The notes under the pieces are model-generated. The model saw only the letters and a list, made by a program, of their open reading frames with translations, searched no databases and was not told the DNA's origin. A stretch of DNA of 64,000 bases from Rhodopseudomonas julia (GTDB lineage Bacteria > Pseudomonadota > Alphaproteobacteria > Rhizobiales > Afifellaceae). The stretch spans positions 1 to 64,000 of the forward strand of contig NZ_JAUSUK010000001.1 of assembly GCF_030813515.1 (NCBI RefSeq), read 5' to 3'. The first letter of the stretch is position 1. Each line of letters begins with the position of its first letter. Below, piece by piece: positions 27,993-36,206 of the stretch. The translations under genes were made by a program, and so were the position numbers.

Positions 27993-29278
27993 GCGCGCGC
28001 GTTTCCGTCACTGCGATCGTGGCGTCCTTCTCGGCACTTCTGGCAATTTCGGCGGGTGCGGCGCTTTTGAACGACAAGCCCTCGCTAAAGGCTGCAGCCC
28101 CCTGCGAGCCGGGCGAAGACGCCAAGGTTGCGGGCCTCGTCCCTCGCAACATCGCACTCCGTCAGCCGATGGCATCGGCGGAGAGCGCCTCTCCTTTCGT
28201 AGAAACGACCTTCGAGCCGCAGCATGCGGCCGCGGTGACGCCCGTTTCGAAGTCGATCGAAGTCGCGGCGGCCGGTGCTACGAGCGGCTCGGGCTCCGAT
28301 GTTGCGAAGGCAGACCTGCCCGCGCCTCTCTGGGCGAATTTCCGGGACAATTTCATCGCCGATGAGGGCCGCGTGATCGACGACGGCAATGGCAAGATCA
28401 GCCACAGCGAAGGCCAGGGATATGGCCTCCTCCTGGCGGCCTTTGCCGATGACCCGGTCACCTTTCGCCGCTTGTGGAACTGGACCGTCACCGAACTCCT
28501 AATCCGCGACGACGGCCTTGCCGCCTGGCGCTGGGAGCCCGATGCCGATCCCCACATCACCGACCCCAACAACGCCACCGACGGTGATATCCTGATCGCC
28601 TGGGCACTGATGGAGGGCGCGACCCGCTTCAACGAGCCGGAATACCGCAAGGCCGCCGGCGATATCGCTTCAGCCGTCTACGAGAATGCGACGGAAGACA
28701 GCGCCTATGGCCGCATCATTCTGCCGGGCGTTCACGGTTTTCGCGTCGATGATCGCCGCGACGGCCCCGTCGTCAATCTCTCCTATTGGGTGTTTCCCGC
28801 CTTCCCGGCCCTCGCAAAGGCCGCGCCGCAATATGATTGGGATGCCCTGCGCAACAGCGGCATCGCGCTGATGCGCGCCACCCGTTTCGGCAAAAGCGAC
28901 CTGCCGAGCGACTGGATCTCGCTGTCGGGCGAAAAACCGCGACCGGCAAACGGGTTTCCCCCGACCTTTGCCTACAACGCGATCCGCATTCCCCTTTACG
29001 CAGCCTGGGCGCAGGCCGGAGACCGTTCGGATCTCGCCCCCTATCAGGCTCACTGGGAGCGGGCGCAACCGAGCACCGTCGACGTCATGTCAGGACGGGC
29101 GGTGCAGCCTCTGGGCGGCCCTGGCTATGCCGCGGTTGCGGGGCTTGTGGCCTGCGCACTCAAAGATGCGCCCTTCCCTTCCTCGGCCCGCAGCAGCCTT
29201 CCCGACCTTTACTATCCGAGTGCCCTACAGGCCCTCTCTGTCGTTGCAGCACAGGAGGCATATTCAGGATGTCGCTGA
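27989..29278 (+). CDS. bcsZ: Endo-beta-1,4-glucanase BcsZ (GH8)
   Basis: Periplasmic/secreted GH8 cellulase of about 429 residues that trims nascent cellulose. An N-terminal hydrophobic segment (residues about 5-25) acts as signal or anchor, followed by a linker of about 80 residues. The GH8 core has the catalytic-acid motif HSEGQGYGLLLAAF and DGDILIAWALMEG with the conserved Asp, and ends near residue 425. The ATG overlaps the bcsB stop; the frame is open upstream as a shadow. The TPR gene starts 10 nt before this stop. Confidence 0.92.
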   Translation: MSARVSVTAIVASFSALLAISAGAALLNDKPSLKAAAPCEPGEDAKVAGLVPRNIALRQPMASAESASPFVETTFEPQHAAAVTPVSKSIEVAAAGATSGSGSDVAKADLPAPLWANFRDNFIADEGRVIDDGNGKISHSEGQGYGLLLAAFADDPVTFRRLWNWTVTELLIRDDGLAAWRWEPDADPHITDPNNATDGDILIAWALMEGATRFNEPEYRKAAGDIASAVYENATEDSAYGRIILPGVHGFRVDDRRDGPVVNLSYWVFPAFPALAKAAPQYDWDALRNSGIALMRATRFGKSDLPSDWISLSGEKPRPANGFPPTFAYNAIRIPLYAAWAQAGDRSDLAPYQAHWERAQPSTVDVMSGRAVQPLGGPGYAAVAGLVACALKDAPFPSSARSSLPDLYYPSALQALSVVAAQEAYSGCR

Positions 29279-30933
29279 AAACGCTCCCGTTTCTTCTTCT
29301 TGCAGGGGCTGCCTGGATCGCGCCGGCACATGCGCAGACCATCACCATCAAGGCACCCGCCCACATGTCGGGCGCAGCCATCGCTCAGGTCGATGAGAGC
29401 GCCTTGCGCTATTATGCGCGTAACCAGGAGCTCGACCGTGTCGAGGCTGAAATCCATCGGCTGCAGCAATTGCATCCGGGTTGGACGCCGCCCGACGACC
29501 TCTTCACCCAGGTGACAGGCGGCAGCGACGAAACGGAGTTCTGGGAGCTGTTCGCGGCCGACCGGCTCGATGATCTCGAAGCTGCGATCGAGAAGCGCCG
29601 CCGTTCGGAGCCCAGCTGGCAGCCGTCCGAAGACCTCAAGAGCAAAGTCGCCCACAAGCGCGCCCGCCAGCGTCTCGTCAACGCCTCAGATCTCCAGCAA
29701 TGGGGCAAGGTTCTCGATATCGCAGGGAGCGGCGACCTCATCCTGAGCACGGCGGACGTCGACGTCATGTGGCGGGTGGCGGAAGCGCAGGCGCACAACC
29801 ATGCAGAGCAGGAGGCGCTCGCCCTCTATGAGCAAATCCTGCAGGAATCCGAAAATTCCGGGGAGCGGCTCGGCACCATACAGAAGGCGCTTGGCCTTCT
29901 GCCAGTGCGCGAGGTTGAAACGCTGATCTCGCTCGGCCGCACCAATCCAGACGGTAGCAACGAATTCGACATCGTCGAAGACGACCTGCTGCGGGCGCGT
30001 ATCGGCGCGATTGCCGCCGGTAAGGACGTGGGAACGATCTCCCGTGGCGAACTCATGCGCTTCGAAGGCAGCGTGAAGGCCGATACGAGCGCGACGTCCG
30101 ATGCGGCGCTTCTCGGTTGGTTCTATTACGGCCAGAACGACTGGCAGGATGCTGCGCGCTGGTTCAAGACGGCGCTCGAGCGCGGTGGTGACGTGAAATC
30201 GGCCGAAGGCGCCGTGCTTTCTCTGAGCGCACTTGAAAAGCCCGACGAAGCGGAAGCCATCGCCGCAAAATGGGAAGCGGAATCGTCGGAGGTGCGCAGC
30301 CTCTTTCTCGGGCTCGGCGCTGCGCGTCTCAGCATGGATCCCCCGCCCGATCTCACACGCGATTACGTCACCAAGCTGGCCAACGCCATCGAAGACACGC
30401 AATCCGGCGACGGCGCGCAGGCGCTCGCCTGGTACCGTTACAACACCAAGTCCTTCGATGATGCCCAAAGCTGGTTCCGGAAGGCAATGGATTGGCAGCC
30501 GCAGGATACGACGGCACTCGGCCTCGTTCTTGCGACCTTCCATCTCAACCAATGGTCAGAACTCGCGGATCTCGTGAAGAGCTTCTCGCCGGAATATCCG
30601 AGCGTCGCCGCAATCGCACCGGAGCTCAAGCGCCCGACGCGGACCGCCTCGACCGTCGATCGCACGCAACAGGTGCGGGCGGCGCGGGTCGCTCAGCGGG
30701 TGAACGATCTCTTCGGGGCAAAGCGCTACCGCGAGGCACTGGCACTTCTCGACGAGTTCGACGGCAAGTCGCGCGGCATGATGATGCTCAGAGGCTGGGC
30801 GCTCTACCACGTGCATCAGATCGCCGAAGCGCGGGAGATTTTCCGTAAGCTCGACGCGAAGAGCTCCACCAAAGAGACCCGGGAAGCGCTGGCTTGGATC
30901 ATGAACGCACAGCTGCCCGCCCGTCATCGATAG
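29269..30933 (+). CDS. Periplasmic TPR protein of the cellulose operon (BcsK-like)
   Basis: 554 residues: signal peptide (MSLKTLPFLLLAGAAWIAPAHAQ) and then an almost entirely helical protein with degenerate tetratricopeptide repeats (for example LLGWFYYGQNDWQDAARWFKTALERG and ALAWYRYNTKSFDDAQSWFRKAMDW). No C-terminal beta-barrel is present, so it is not a complete BcsC porin. Type III bcs operons of alphaproteobacteria are described as having a TPR protein (named BcsK) in this position. AGGAGG lies 11 nt before the ATG inside bcsZ. Role inferred: assembly or peptidoglycan-side scaffold for export. A strong terminator follows. Confidence 0.82.
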   Translation: MSLKTLPFLLLAGAAWIAPAHAQTITIKAPAHMSGAAIAQVDESALRYYARNQELDRVEAEIHRLQQLHPGWTPPDDLFTQVTGGSDETEFWELFAADRLDDLEAAIEKRRRSEPSWQPSEDLKSKVAHKRARQRLVNASDLQQWGKVLDIAGSGDLILSTADVDVMWRVAEAQAHNHAEQEALALYEQILQESENSGERLGTIQKALGLLPVREVETLISLGRTNPDGSNEFDIVEDDLLRARIGAIAAGKDVGTISRGELMRFEGSVKADTSATSDAALLGWFYYGQNDWQDAARWFKTALERGGDVKSAEGAVLSLSALEKPDEAEAIAAKWEAESSEVRSLFLGLGAARLSMDPPPDLTRDYVTKLANAIEDTQSGDGAQALAWYRYNTKSFDDAQSWFRKAMDWQPQDTTALGLVLATFHLNQWSELADLVKSFSPEYPSVAAIAPELKRPTRTASTVDRTQQVRAARVAQRVNDLFGAKRYREALALLDEFDGKSRGMMMLRGWALYHVHQIAEAREIFRKLDAKSSTKETREALAWIMNAQLPARHR

Positions 30934-30965
30934 ACAAGAGAAAGCCTGGCACCTCCAGCCAGTCG

Positions 30966-31000
30966 AAAGGGCGTTCACCCAAGTGGGGTGAGCGCCCTTT
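30966..31000. terminator. Strong bidirectional hairpin terminator after the cellulose operon
   Basis: AAAGGGCGTTCACCC (30966-30980) pairs over 15 positions, one being a G-T wobble, with GGGTGAGCGCCCTTT (30986-31000) around a 5-nt loop. A/T ends on both sides let it work for the cellulose operon and for the converging DUF411 gene. Confidence 0.8.
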
Positions 31001-31014
31001 CTTCATCGGGCGTC

Positions 31015-31485
31015 TTAATCCGACAGGCGTTCCTCGCCGCGATAGCGGGCATAGGTCGACTGTCCGGAAGCTCCGAAAGAGACGACCGGATACGTGTCCG
31101 GCTCCATGCCTGGCATGGCCATACCTTCCGAGCCGACAGGCATGCCGGGCACGGCGAGACCCGCCGTCATAGGCTTTTCATCGAGAAGCCACGCGACCAT
31201 CGCCGAGGGCACGTGACCTTCCAGGACGTAGCCGCCGACCACGGCGGTATGGCATGAGGCCAGCTCGTCAGGCACGCCGAACTGTTGCTTGACGCTGCCA
31301 ATGTCGTCGGTCGGGACGACTTCGACAGCAAAGCCCTCGGTGCGCATCTTATCTGCCCAGGCTGTGCAGCAACCGCAGGAGGGGTCCTTGTAGACGGTCA
31401 TGGCTGGAAGTCCTTCCGCGTGAACGGAGGAGACGGCGAGCATGCCGGCAACCGCAGCGCCAGCGAGAAGAAAACGAGATTTCAT
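31015..31485 (-). CDS. DUF411 family periplasmic metal-associated protein
   Basis: 156 residues with a signal peptide (MKSRFLLAGAAVAGMLAVSSVHA). The DUF411 hallmark is present: DPSCGCCTAWADKM near residue 37, then HTAVVGGYVLEGHVPSAMVAWLL. The C-terminal tail is rich in Met (PGMPVGSEGMAMPGM), which suggests copper or another soft metal. GGAAAG lies 9 nt before the ATG at 31485. DUF411 proteins commonly sit beside copper/silver or arsenic resistance genes, and here it ends the minus-strand ars island. Exact function is not known. Confidence 0.85.
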   Translation of the reverse strand: MKSRFLLAGAAVAGMLAVSSVHAEGLPAMTVYKDPSCGCCTAWADKMRTEGFAVEVVPTDDIGSVKQQFGVPDELASCHTAVVGGYVLEGHVPSAMVAWLLDEKPMTAGLAVPGMPVGSEGMAMPGMEPDTYPVVSFGASGQSTYARYRGEERLSD

Positions 31486-31564
31486 CGGAAGCATCTTTCC
31501 AAAGTGCGGATGAGCCAGGTTTCACCCTGGCGATTCAGTCTGTTTCGGGCTTTGCCCGTTTCGT

Positions 31565-31921
31565 TCAGGAAAGAATGCTTCGTGGGGGAGGCGACAGGGC
31601 TTCCGGATCCGTTCCGACAAGCACCCTCGCATCGGGTCGCATGCCCGCCACGAAAGCGCGCCGAGGCGCGGGCACAGCCGGCAAGTGAGAGGTTGCCAAA
31701 GCTTGCAGGGTCGCAACGCAGACTGCAATACAGCCTGCCTCTTCCACCGGCGCCTCTTGGCAGCAATCATGCGACTGCTCGACCACGAGGCGCATCTCTG
31801 ACACGTCCATCGGCGCCATCGTCGGGCCATGCGAGGAGGCGTAGCTCGCCTGCCCGCCGACGAGGGCCAGCAGAAGCGCAAGCAGCAACGATGCCAGACG
31901 TGGGATCCGAATTGCGAGCAT
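31565..31921 (-). CDS. Small secreted Cys-containing protein in the metal island
   Basis: About 118 residues. Clear signal peptide (MLAIRIPRLASLLLALLLALVGGQASYA). The mature part has clustered soft-metal ligands: SHGPTMAPMDVSEM, SHDCCQEAPVEEAGCIAVC, and then a Pro/Ala-rich tail. I do not recognise a named family; CopL-like or other small copper-associated periplasmic proteins are similar in design. The frame is open to 32026, but ATG 31921 starts the signal peptide. Located between arsC and the DUF411 gene in the same direction. Confidence 0.65.
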   Translation of the reverse strand: MLAIRIPRLASLLLALLLALVGGQASYASSHGPTMAPMDVSEMRLVVEQSHDCCQEAPVEEAGCIAVCVATLQALATSHLPAVPAPRRAFVAGMRPDARVLVGTDPEALSPPPRSILS

Positions 31922-32000
31922 CCTCTGCAATTTAGCAGATCCGTCGATACAGCGCTTGAGGCAAGTCAACGGGTTACAGAAATTTAAGCGAACGCATCCG

Positions 32001-32423
32001 TCATGCGACCCTGCGTCCGCTCGCATCGATGATCAGCTCCCCGTCCTCCTTGGCGAGCGGCCCGGGCGGCAGGCGGTCCAGAAGGTCGAGCACCATCTCG
32101 CTCGGGCGGCACAGCCGCACACCCTTGTGGGTACAGACGATCGGCCGGTTCACCAGGACAGGATGCGCAATCATCGCCTCCAGGAGATTCTCGTCACTGA
32201 CCTCGGGATCGAGCAGGCCGAGCTCTTCGGCCGGTGATTTCGTCGTCCTCAGCGCCTCGCGCGGCGTCAGCCCTGCCGCGGCGAAGAGCGCCAGAAGCTG
32301 CGGGCGGGTCCACCCTTCTTTGAGATACTCGATGACCGTCGGCTGATAACCGGCCTTCTCGATGATCGACAGCACGTTGCGCGAGGTGCCGCAATCAGGA
32401 TTGTGATGGATAACGATGTTCAT
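32001..32423 (-). CDS. arsC: Arsenate reductase, glutaredoxin-dependent type (ArsC)
   Basis: Cytoplasmic arsenate reductase of 140 residues, related to the Spx/ArsC thioredoxin-fold family. HHNPDCGTSRNVL contains the catalytic Cys (about residue 11) and LVNRPIVCTHKGVRLCRP holds the conserved Arg-binding region (NRPIV) of the E. coli plasmid-type enzyme. It converts arsenate to arsenite using glutaredoxin. ATG 32423 matches the family start. Its upstream neighbour is only a remnant of an ACR3 arsenite pump, so the product must leave by another route. Confidence 0.92.
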   Translation of the reverse strand: MNIVIHHNPDCGTSRNVLSIIEKAGYQPTVIEYLKEGWTRPQLLALFAAAGLTPREALRTTKSPAEELGLLDPEVSDENLLEAMIAHPVLVNRPIVCTHKGVRLCRPSEMVLDLLDRLPPGPLAKEDGELIIDASGRRVA

Positions 32424-32448
32424 GGGGTGGTCATCTCGCAAAGCATCT

Positions 32449-32643
32449 TCAGGTCGCAGCTGCGTCACGAACAGCAGGAGTGGGATCGATGCTGGCCACC
32501 TCGCGCTCGGCGTGTCTCCTCATGGCCGCTCCCGCTTCGTACCAGCCCTTGCTGGAATTGACAGTCTTTACCACTGACAGCATCACGGGCACCTCGATCA
32601 GAACGCCAACAGCGGTGACAAGCGCCGCACCGGAGTCAGACGG
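32449..32643 (-). pseudogene. Remnant of ACR3-family arsenite efflux permease (C-terminal end only)
   Basis: About 64 codons in a continuous frame encode [22 protein letters not shown] followed by a short polar tail. The [10 protein letters not shown] block is the last transmembrane helix of ACR3 pumps, which normally have about 350 residues and ten helices. The remaining nine or so helices are missing. The homology begins within a few bases of the stop codon of the ArsR-ArsC fusion gene, so the deletion joined that gene directly to the tail of acr3. No start codon or ribosome-binding site is associated with it. The order arsRC - acr3 - arsC is therefore an ars operon that lost its pump. Confidence 0.75.
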
Positions 32644-33544
32644 TTTCGGCGTCGGCGGAATCGGTACCGATCTCCTGCACCCGCTTTTCGAGTGCCAGCC
32701 GGTCGAGAGAGGCAATCGGCAGACTGATGAATAGCGAGATGCGATTGAAGAGCATGCGGTAGGCTTCGGCAAAGGCAAGCCGCTTCTCACTCTCCTTGCC
32801 GGTCGCGGCGGCAGGATCGGTAACGCCCCAATGTGCCGTCACCGGCTGTCCCGGCCAGACCGGGCAGGGTTCGGCGGCAGCCTGGTCGCAGACGGTGAAG
32901 ACGAAGTCGAGCTTTGGCGCATTGGGCGCGGAGAATTCTTCCCAGCTCTTGGAGCGGGCGAAGGCCGTATCGTAGCCGAGCGATTTGAGCAGATCGAGCG
33001 TATAAGGATGCGGCTCGCCCCTCGGATGCGCGCCGGCTGAGTAGGCGCGGAAGCGACCCTTGCCCTCCCTGTTCAAGGCCGCCTCGGCCAGGAGAGAGCG
33101 GGCAGAGTTTCCCGTGCAGAGAAACAGGACGTTATAAGGCGCTACCATCGTCTCCTCCTTCGATGTCCGGACCTCTGTGGCCTCAGCTCCCTGTGGGTTT
33201 TTCGTCGTGCAGGCGGCATATCCCTGCGCCAGGGCGGCAAGCGGCGTGCACACTTCCGGGTGCCCGCCGCAGCAGTCTCTGATCAGGAATGCGAGGAGAT
33301 CCCCGATGGCGTCGAGATCGGCCGTGTAGCGGATCGACCTCCCCTCGCGCACGCTCTTCACCAAGCCTGCGCGCAAAAGCTGACTCAGATGCGCCGACAG
33401 CGTGTTCGGCAAGACATCGAGACGCTCCGCCAGAACTCCGGCCGCCGCCCCCTCGCCGCCCGCGGCGACGAGCGCACGGAAGACCGACAAACGGGTTTCG
33501 TGCGCAAGCGCGGAGAGGACGTCGAGAGCGGTTCTTGTATCCAT
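32636..33544 (-). CDS. ArsR-ArsC fusion: arsenic-responsive repressor joined to thioredoxin-type arsenate reductase
   Basis: 302 residues in two domains. Residues 1-about 110 are an ArsR/SmtB winged helix ([19 protein letters not shown]; recognition region [20 protein letters not shown]) with Cys pair [10 protein letters not shown], a likely arsenite site. After a linker, residues about 135-302 form a low-molecular-weight-phosphatase-like ArsC with P-loop [15 protein letters not shown] and Cys in [15 protein letters not shown]. An internal ATG at 33148 preceded by AAGGAGGAG could give free ArsC. ArsR-ArsC fusions have been described elsewhere (Leptospirillum, from memory). The start codon abuts a large inverted repeat, and the gene ends at the acr3 remnant. 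Confidence 0.88.
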   Translation of the reverse strand: MDTRTALDVLSALAHETRLSVFRALVAAGGEGAAAGVLAERLDVLPNTLSAHLSQLLRAGLVKSVREGRSIRYTADLDAIGDLLAFLIRDCCGGHPEVCTPLAALAQGYAACTTKNPQGAEATEVRTSKEETMVAPYNVLFLCTGNSARSLLAEAALNREGKGRFRAYSAGAHPRGEPHPYTLDLLKSLGYDTAFARSKSWEEFSAPNAPKLDFVFTVCDQAAAEPCPVWPGQPVTAHWGVTDPAAATGKESEKRLAFAEAYRMLFNRISLFISLPIASLDRLALEKRVQEIGTDSADAETV

Positions 33545-33573
33545 ATTTCGATAATACGCGAATTATGGAAATA
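33544..33573 (-). promoter_or_regulatory. Inverted repeat at the arsRC start: probable ArsR operator and promoter
   Basis: TATTTCGATAAT (33544-33555) and ATTATGGAAATA (33562-33573) are inverted 12-mers with one mismatch and a 6-nt spacer. On the minus strand TATTAT lies about 6 nt before the ATG, which would put the transcription start at or next to the start codon, i.e. a leaderless message repressed by its own product. Confidence 0.55.
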
Positions 33574-33602
33574 CAAAAGAGGCCGACCAGATTCCCTCTC
33601 AC

Positions 33603-33839
33603 TTACGTGGCGAGCCACTCATCAAGTGCTTCCTCACGCGGCAGACCACCGGCATGGACAAGCCGGCCGTCGATGACGATTGCGGGTGTCGACACCACGC
33701 CGTAGCTGGCGATCGCCGCGTAGTCCGTCACCTTTTCGATCTGCGCCTCAATGCCAAGCCTCGTGGCAGCATTGCGCAGCATGGCCTCGGTCGTCTCACA
33801 GCGCTTGCAGCCGGGGCCGAGCACTTTCACGTCTTTCAT
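33603..33839 (-). CDS. Small thioredoxin-fold redox-active disulfide protein
   Basis: 78 residues: MKDVKVLGPGCKRCETTEAM with the CxxC redox pair at residues 11 and 14, and the cis-Pro loop VVSTPAIVIDGRLVHAG. This matches the family of minimal thioredoxins (redox-active disulfide protein 2) that usually accompany PF03773 permeases in arsenic islands. GGAGG lies 9 nt upstream of the ATG. It lies 18 nt behind the permease in the same direction. Confidence 0.88.
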   Translation of the reverse strand: MKDVKVLGPGCKRCETTEAMLRNAATRLGIEAQIEKVTDYAAIASYGVVSTPAIVIDGRLVHAGGLPREEALDEWLAT

Positions 33840-33857
33840 GGCAGAAACGCCTCCGAT

Positions 33858-34934
33858 CTAGCCGAACAGGAAATTGAAGAGAAAGCCGACGCTGAGGATG
33901 CCTGTCCCGACGATGGCGACGAAGACGGCGATGAGCCTTCCCTTCAGCACCTTCCTCAGAATGACGATCTCCGGCAGCGAGAGCGCCAGAACCGACATCA
34001 TGAAGGCGAGCGTCGTGCCGAGGGCCGCGCCCTTATCAAGAAGCGCTTCCACCACTGGGATGATGCCGGCAGCATTGGAATACATCGGGATGCCGAGGCC
34101 GATCGCGGCGGGCACCGACCACCAGGCCTCCGCGCCCATGATGCGCGCCATCAGCTCCGCCGGCACATAGCCGTGGATGCCGGCGCCAACAGCGATGCCG
34201 GCGAGAATCCAAGGCCACACCCGTCCGACGATCTCCCTCATGGAGGCAAGCCCCTCGCGGAGACGCTCCACGCCGGTAATCTCATCCTCTGCCACGCGGC
34301 AGCAGCCGCCCGTAGCATTCAACTCGCGCACCCAGTCCTGCAGCCAGGAATCGATATGCAGGCGGCCGATGACCCAGCCAGCCACGATCGCGACGCCAAG
34401 CCCGAAGGCAAGATAGAGGAGTGCCACCTGCCAGCCGACCAGACCGAAGAGAAGGCCGAGCGCCACCTCGTTCACCATCGGGGCGGCGATCAGGAACGAG
34501 AAGGTGACACCGAGCGGTATGCCGGCTTGCACGAAACCGATGAAGAGCGGAATGGCCGAACACGAGCAAAAGGGCGTCAGAATGCCGAGCCCAGCCGCCA
34601 TGACGTTGCCGGCACCCTCGCGCCGACCCGACAGAAAGGCCCGCGTTTTCTCCGGCGAGAAGAAGGACTGCACCACCCCCATGGCGAAAACCACGAGGGC
34701 CAGCAGCATCAGCACTTTCGGCGTGTCGTAGAGAAAGAAGGCAATTGCCTCGCCAAGCCGGCTTTCCCTCGCGACGGGAAGCAAGCCGGTCAGCGCTTCG
34801 GCGGCCGGCTTGAGGCCCATATAAACGCCGAACCAAAGCATCAGAGCAGCTGCGGTGCCGCCATACCACAGAAGCGGTGAGGACCGCCGGCCTGGCGCGG
34901 AGGACGTACTTTCTGCAAGGCCGGAGGCGCTCAT
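33858..34934 (-). CDS. Membrane permease of the ArsP / PF03773 (DUF318) family
   Basis: About 358 residues with 8-10 hydrophobic segments. The family hallmark TPFCSCSAIPLFIGF is at about residues 120-134, and a Cys-containing cytoplasmic loop (ATGGCCRVAEDE) lies mid-protein. Relatives export methylated/organic trivalent arsenicals or are unassigned permeases. The ATG at 34934 overlaps the arsR stop (ATGA). With the ACR3 gene broken, this is the only intact efflux candidate of the island, but inorganic arsenite transport by this family is not established. Confidence 0.85.
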   Translation of the reverse strand: MSASGLAESTSSAPGRRSSPLLWYGGTAAALMLWFGVYMGLKPAAEALTGLLPVARESRLGEAIAFFLYDTPKVLMLLALVVFAMGVVQSFFSPEKTRAFLSGRREGAGNVMAAGLGILTPFCSCSAIPLFIGFVQAGIPLGVTFSFLIAAPMVNEVALGLLFGLVGWQVALLYLAFGLGVAIVAGWVIGRLHIDSWLQDWVRELNATGGCCRVAEDEITGVERLREGLASMREIVGRVWPWILAGIAVGAGIHGYVPAELMARIMGAEAWWSVPAAIGLGIPMYSNAAGIIPVVEALLDKGAALGTTLAFMMSVLALSLPEIVILRKVLKGRLIAVFVAIVGTGILSVGFLFNFLFG

Positions 34935-35227
34935 GCAGCTGCCCTCTTCGACCCGCCATCGAGCGCGACCAGGGCCGCATCCACGATCGCTGCGAGTTCG
35001 TGCGGCAGGTTCGGGTTGCGCCGGTAGCGAACCCACTGCGCATCGCGGCGGTCGACGACGAGCCCCGCAGCTTTCAGCACCCCCATATGCCGCGACATGC
35101 GCGATTGCGTTGCCTCCAAGCGCTGCATCAGCTCACAGACGCAATGCTCCCCGCCGTCCCAGACGATCTGGATGGCGGCAAGCCGCGTCGGCTCAGCCAA
35201 GGCGGAGAGAACAAGAGATACGTCCAT
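34931..35227 (-). CDS. arsR: ArsR-family metalloregulator
   Basis: Winged-helix repressor of about 98 residues. ALAEPTRLAAIQIV starts the fold and GGEHCVCELMQRL carries the ELCVCEL-like Cys-x-Cys arsenite-binding site in the alpha-3 helix; recognition helix QSRMSRHMGVLKAAGLV. The frame opens to an ATG at 35266, but that lies inside an inverted repeat at 35250-35267, so ATG 35227 is preferred. It heads the minus-strand island and should derepress it with As(III)/Sb(III). Confidence 0.85.
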   Translation of the reverse strand: MDVSLVLSALAEPTRLAAIQIVWDGGEHCVCELMQRLEATQSRMSRHMGVLKAAGLVVDRRDAQWVRYRRNPNLPHELAAIVDAALVALDGGSKRAAA

Positions 35228-35249
35228 CACAAACTCACGACTTTGCGCA

Positions 35250-35267
35250 TATGCGTTTAAGCGCATA
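35250..35267 (-). promoter_or_regulatory. Probable ArsR operator upstream of arsR
   Basis: TATGCGTTTAAGCGCATA is an inverted repeat (TATGCG-N6-CGCATA) about 23 nt before the preferred arsR start, in an AT-rich pocket. Placement suggests autoregulation. It differs in sequence from the repeat in front of arsRC, so the two regulators may have separate sites. Confidence 0.5.
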
Positions 35268-35428
35268 AACTCTCACTGCGCGACGAAGTCAAGTGCGTTG
35301 CTCGGCAGGCATGAAGGACACGGACGATATTCGCTCTCAGCGTCCGTCGGATCTGCGGTGGGCTTAGCGTTCGGTGCGAACCGGCCTCACCCCGCACGGA
35401 TGGCGGCCGTTCTCCGCCTCGCTTGGGC

Positions 35429-36166
35429 TCAGGCGCCGCCCATGATGCGCTCCGACAGGGCCTGCGATGTCAGCCCGTCGGTCGACAGCGAGGCTTCCGT
35501 CCGGCCACCGCGCAAGATGGTCACCCGGTCGGCGACGGCCACGACGTCGTGCATATTGTGGCTGATCAGGATGACGGTGACGCCATTTTCCTTGAGCCGA
35601 CGGATGAGCTTCATCACCTCTTCCGTCTCGCGCACACCGAGGGCGGCGGTCGGCTCATCCATGATGATGATTTCCGCCTTCCAGCGGAGCGCCCGGCAGA
35701 TCGCCACGGCCTGACGCTGGCCGCCCGACAGGTTCTCCACCTTGGCGGTCATATCGCGCATCACCGAATTCAGCGAGATCAGGAAGTCCTGCGAGCGGGC
35801 GATCATGGCGGCGCGGTCGAGCACCTTGACGCCGAGGACCCGCCTCTCCAGCTCGGAGCCCATAAAAATGTTCTGATAGATCATCATGCGCGGCGCGAGA
35901 CCGAGATCCTGGTGAATGGTCGCGATGCCGGCCGCAAGCGCGTCATGCGGGTTTGCGAGCCGCACCTTTTCGCCGCGCACATGAATGTCACCCACATCCG
36001 GGCGTTCCACGCCCGAGACGAGCTTGATCAGCGTCGATTTGCCGGCGCCGTTGTCGCCGCAGAGCGCATGCACCTCGCCGGCCGCGACGCTGAGATCGGC
36101 GCCGCGCAGCGCTTTGACGGCGCCATAGGATTTCCGGGCGTTGCGGACGGTGAGGATGTCGCTCAT
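35429..36166 (-). CDS. Sugar ABC transporter ATP-binding protein, single-domain (FrcA-like)
   Basis: 245 residues with one ATPase domain, as in fructose/xylose FrcA-type systems rather than the duplicated RbsA. Walker A GDNGAGKST (about residue 37), signature LSGGQRQAVAICRAL, Walker B IIIMDEPTAALG, switch His in LISHNM. The frame is open upstream of ATG 36166, but the start is placed by the family motif (LTVRNARKSYGAVKALRG). Last gene of the operon kinase-SDR-permease-SBP-ATPase, with the ATPase at the 3' end. Confidence 0.9.
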   Translation of the reverse strand: MSDILTVRNARKSYGAVKALRGADLSVAAGEVHALCGDNGAGKSTLIKLVSGVERPDVGDIHVRGEKVRLANPHDALAAGIATIHQDLGLAPRMMIYQNIFMGSELERRVLGVKVLDRAAMIARSQDFLISLNSVMRDMTAKVENLSGGQRQAVAICRALRWKAEIIIMDEPTAALGVRETEEVMKLIRRLKENGVTVILISHNMHDVVAVADRVTILRGGRTEASLSTDGLTSQALSERIMGGA

Positions 36167-36206
36167 CTTTTTTCCGAAGTGGCCGGCGGCCCGCCGGACC
36201 CCTCGC

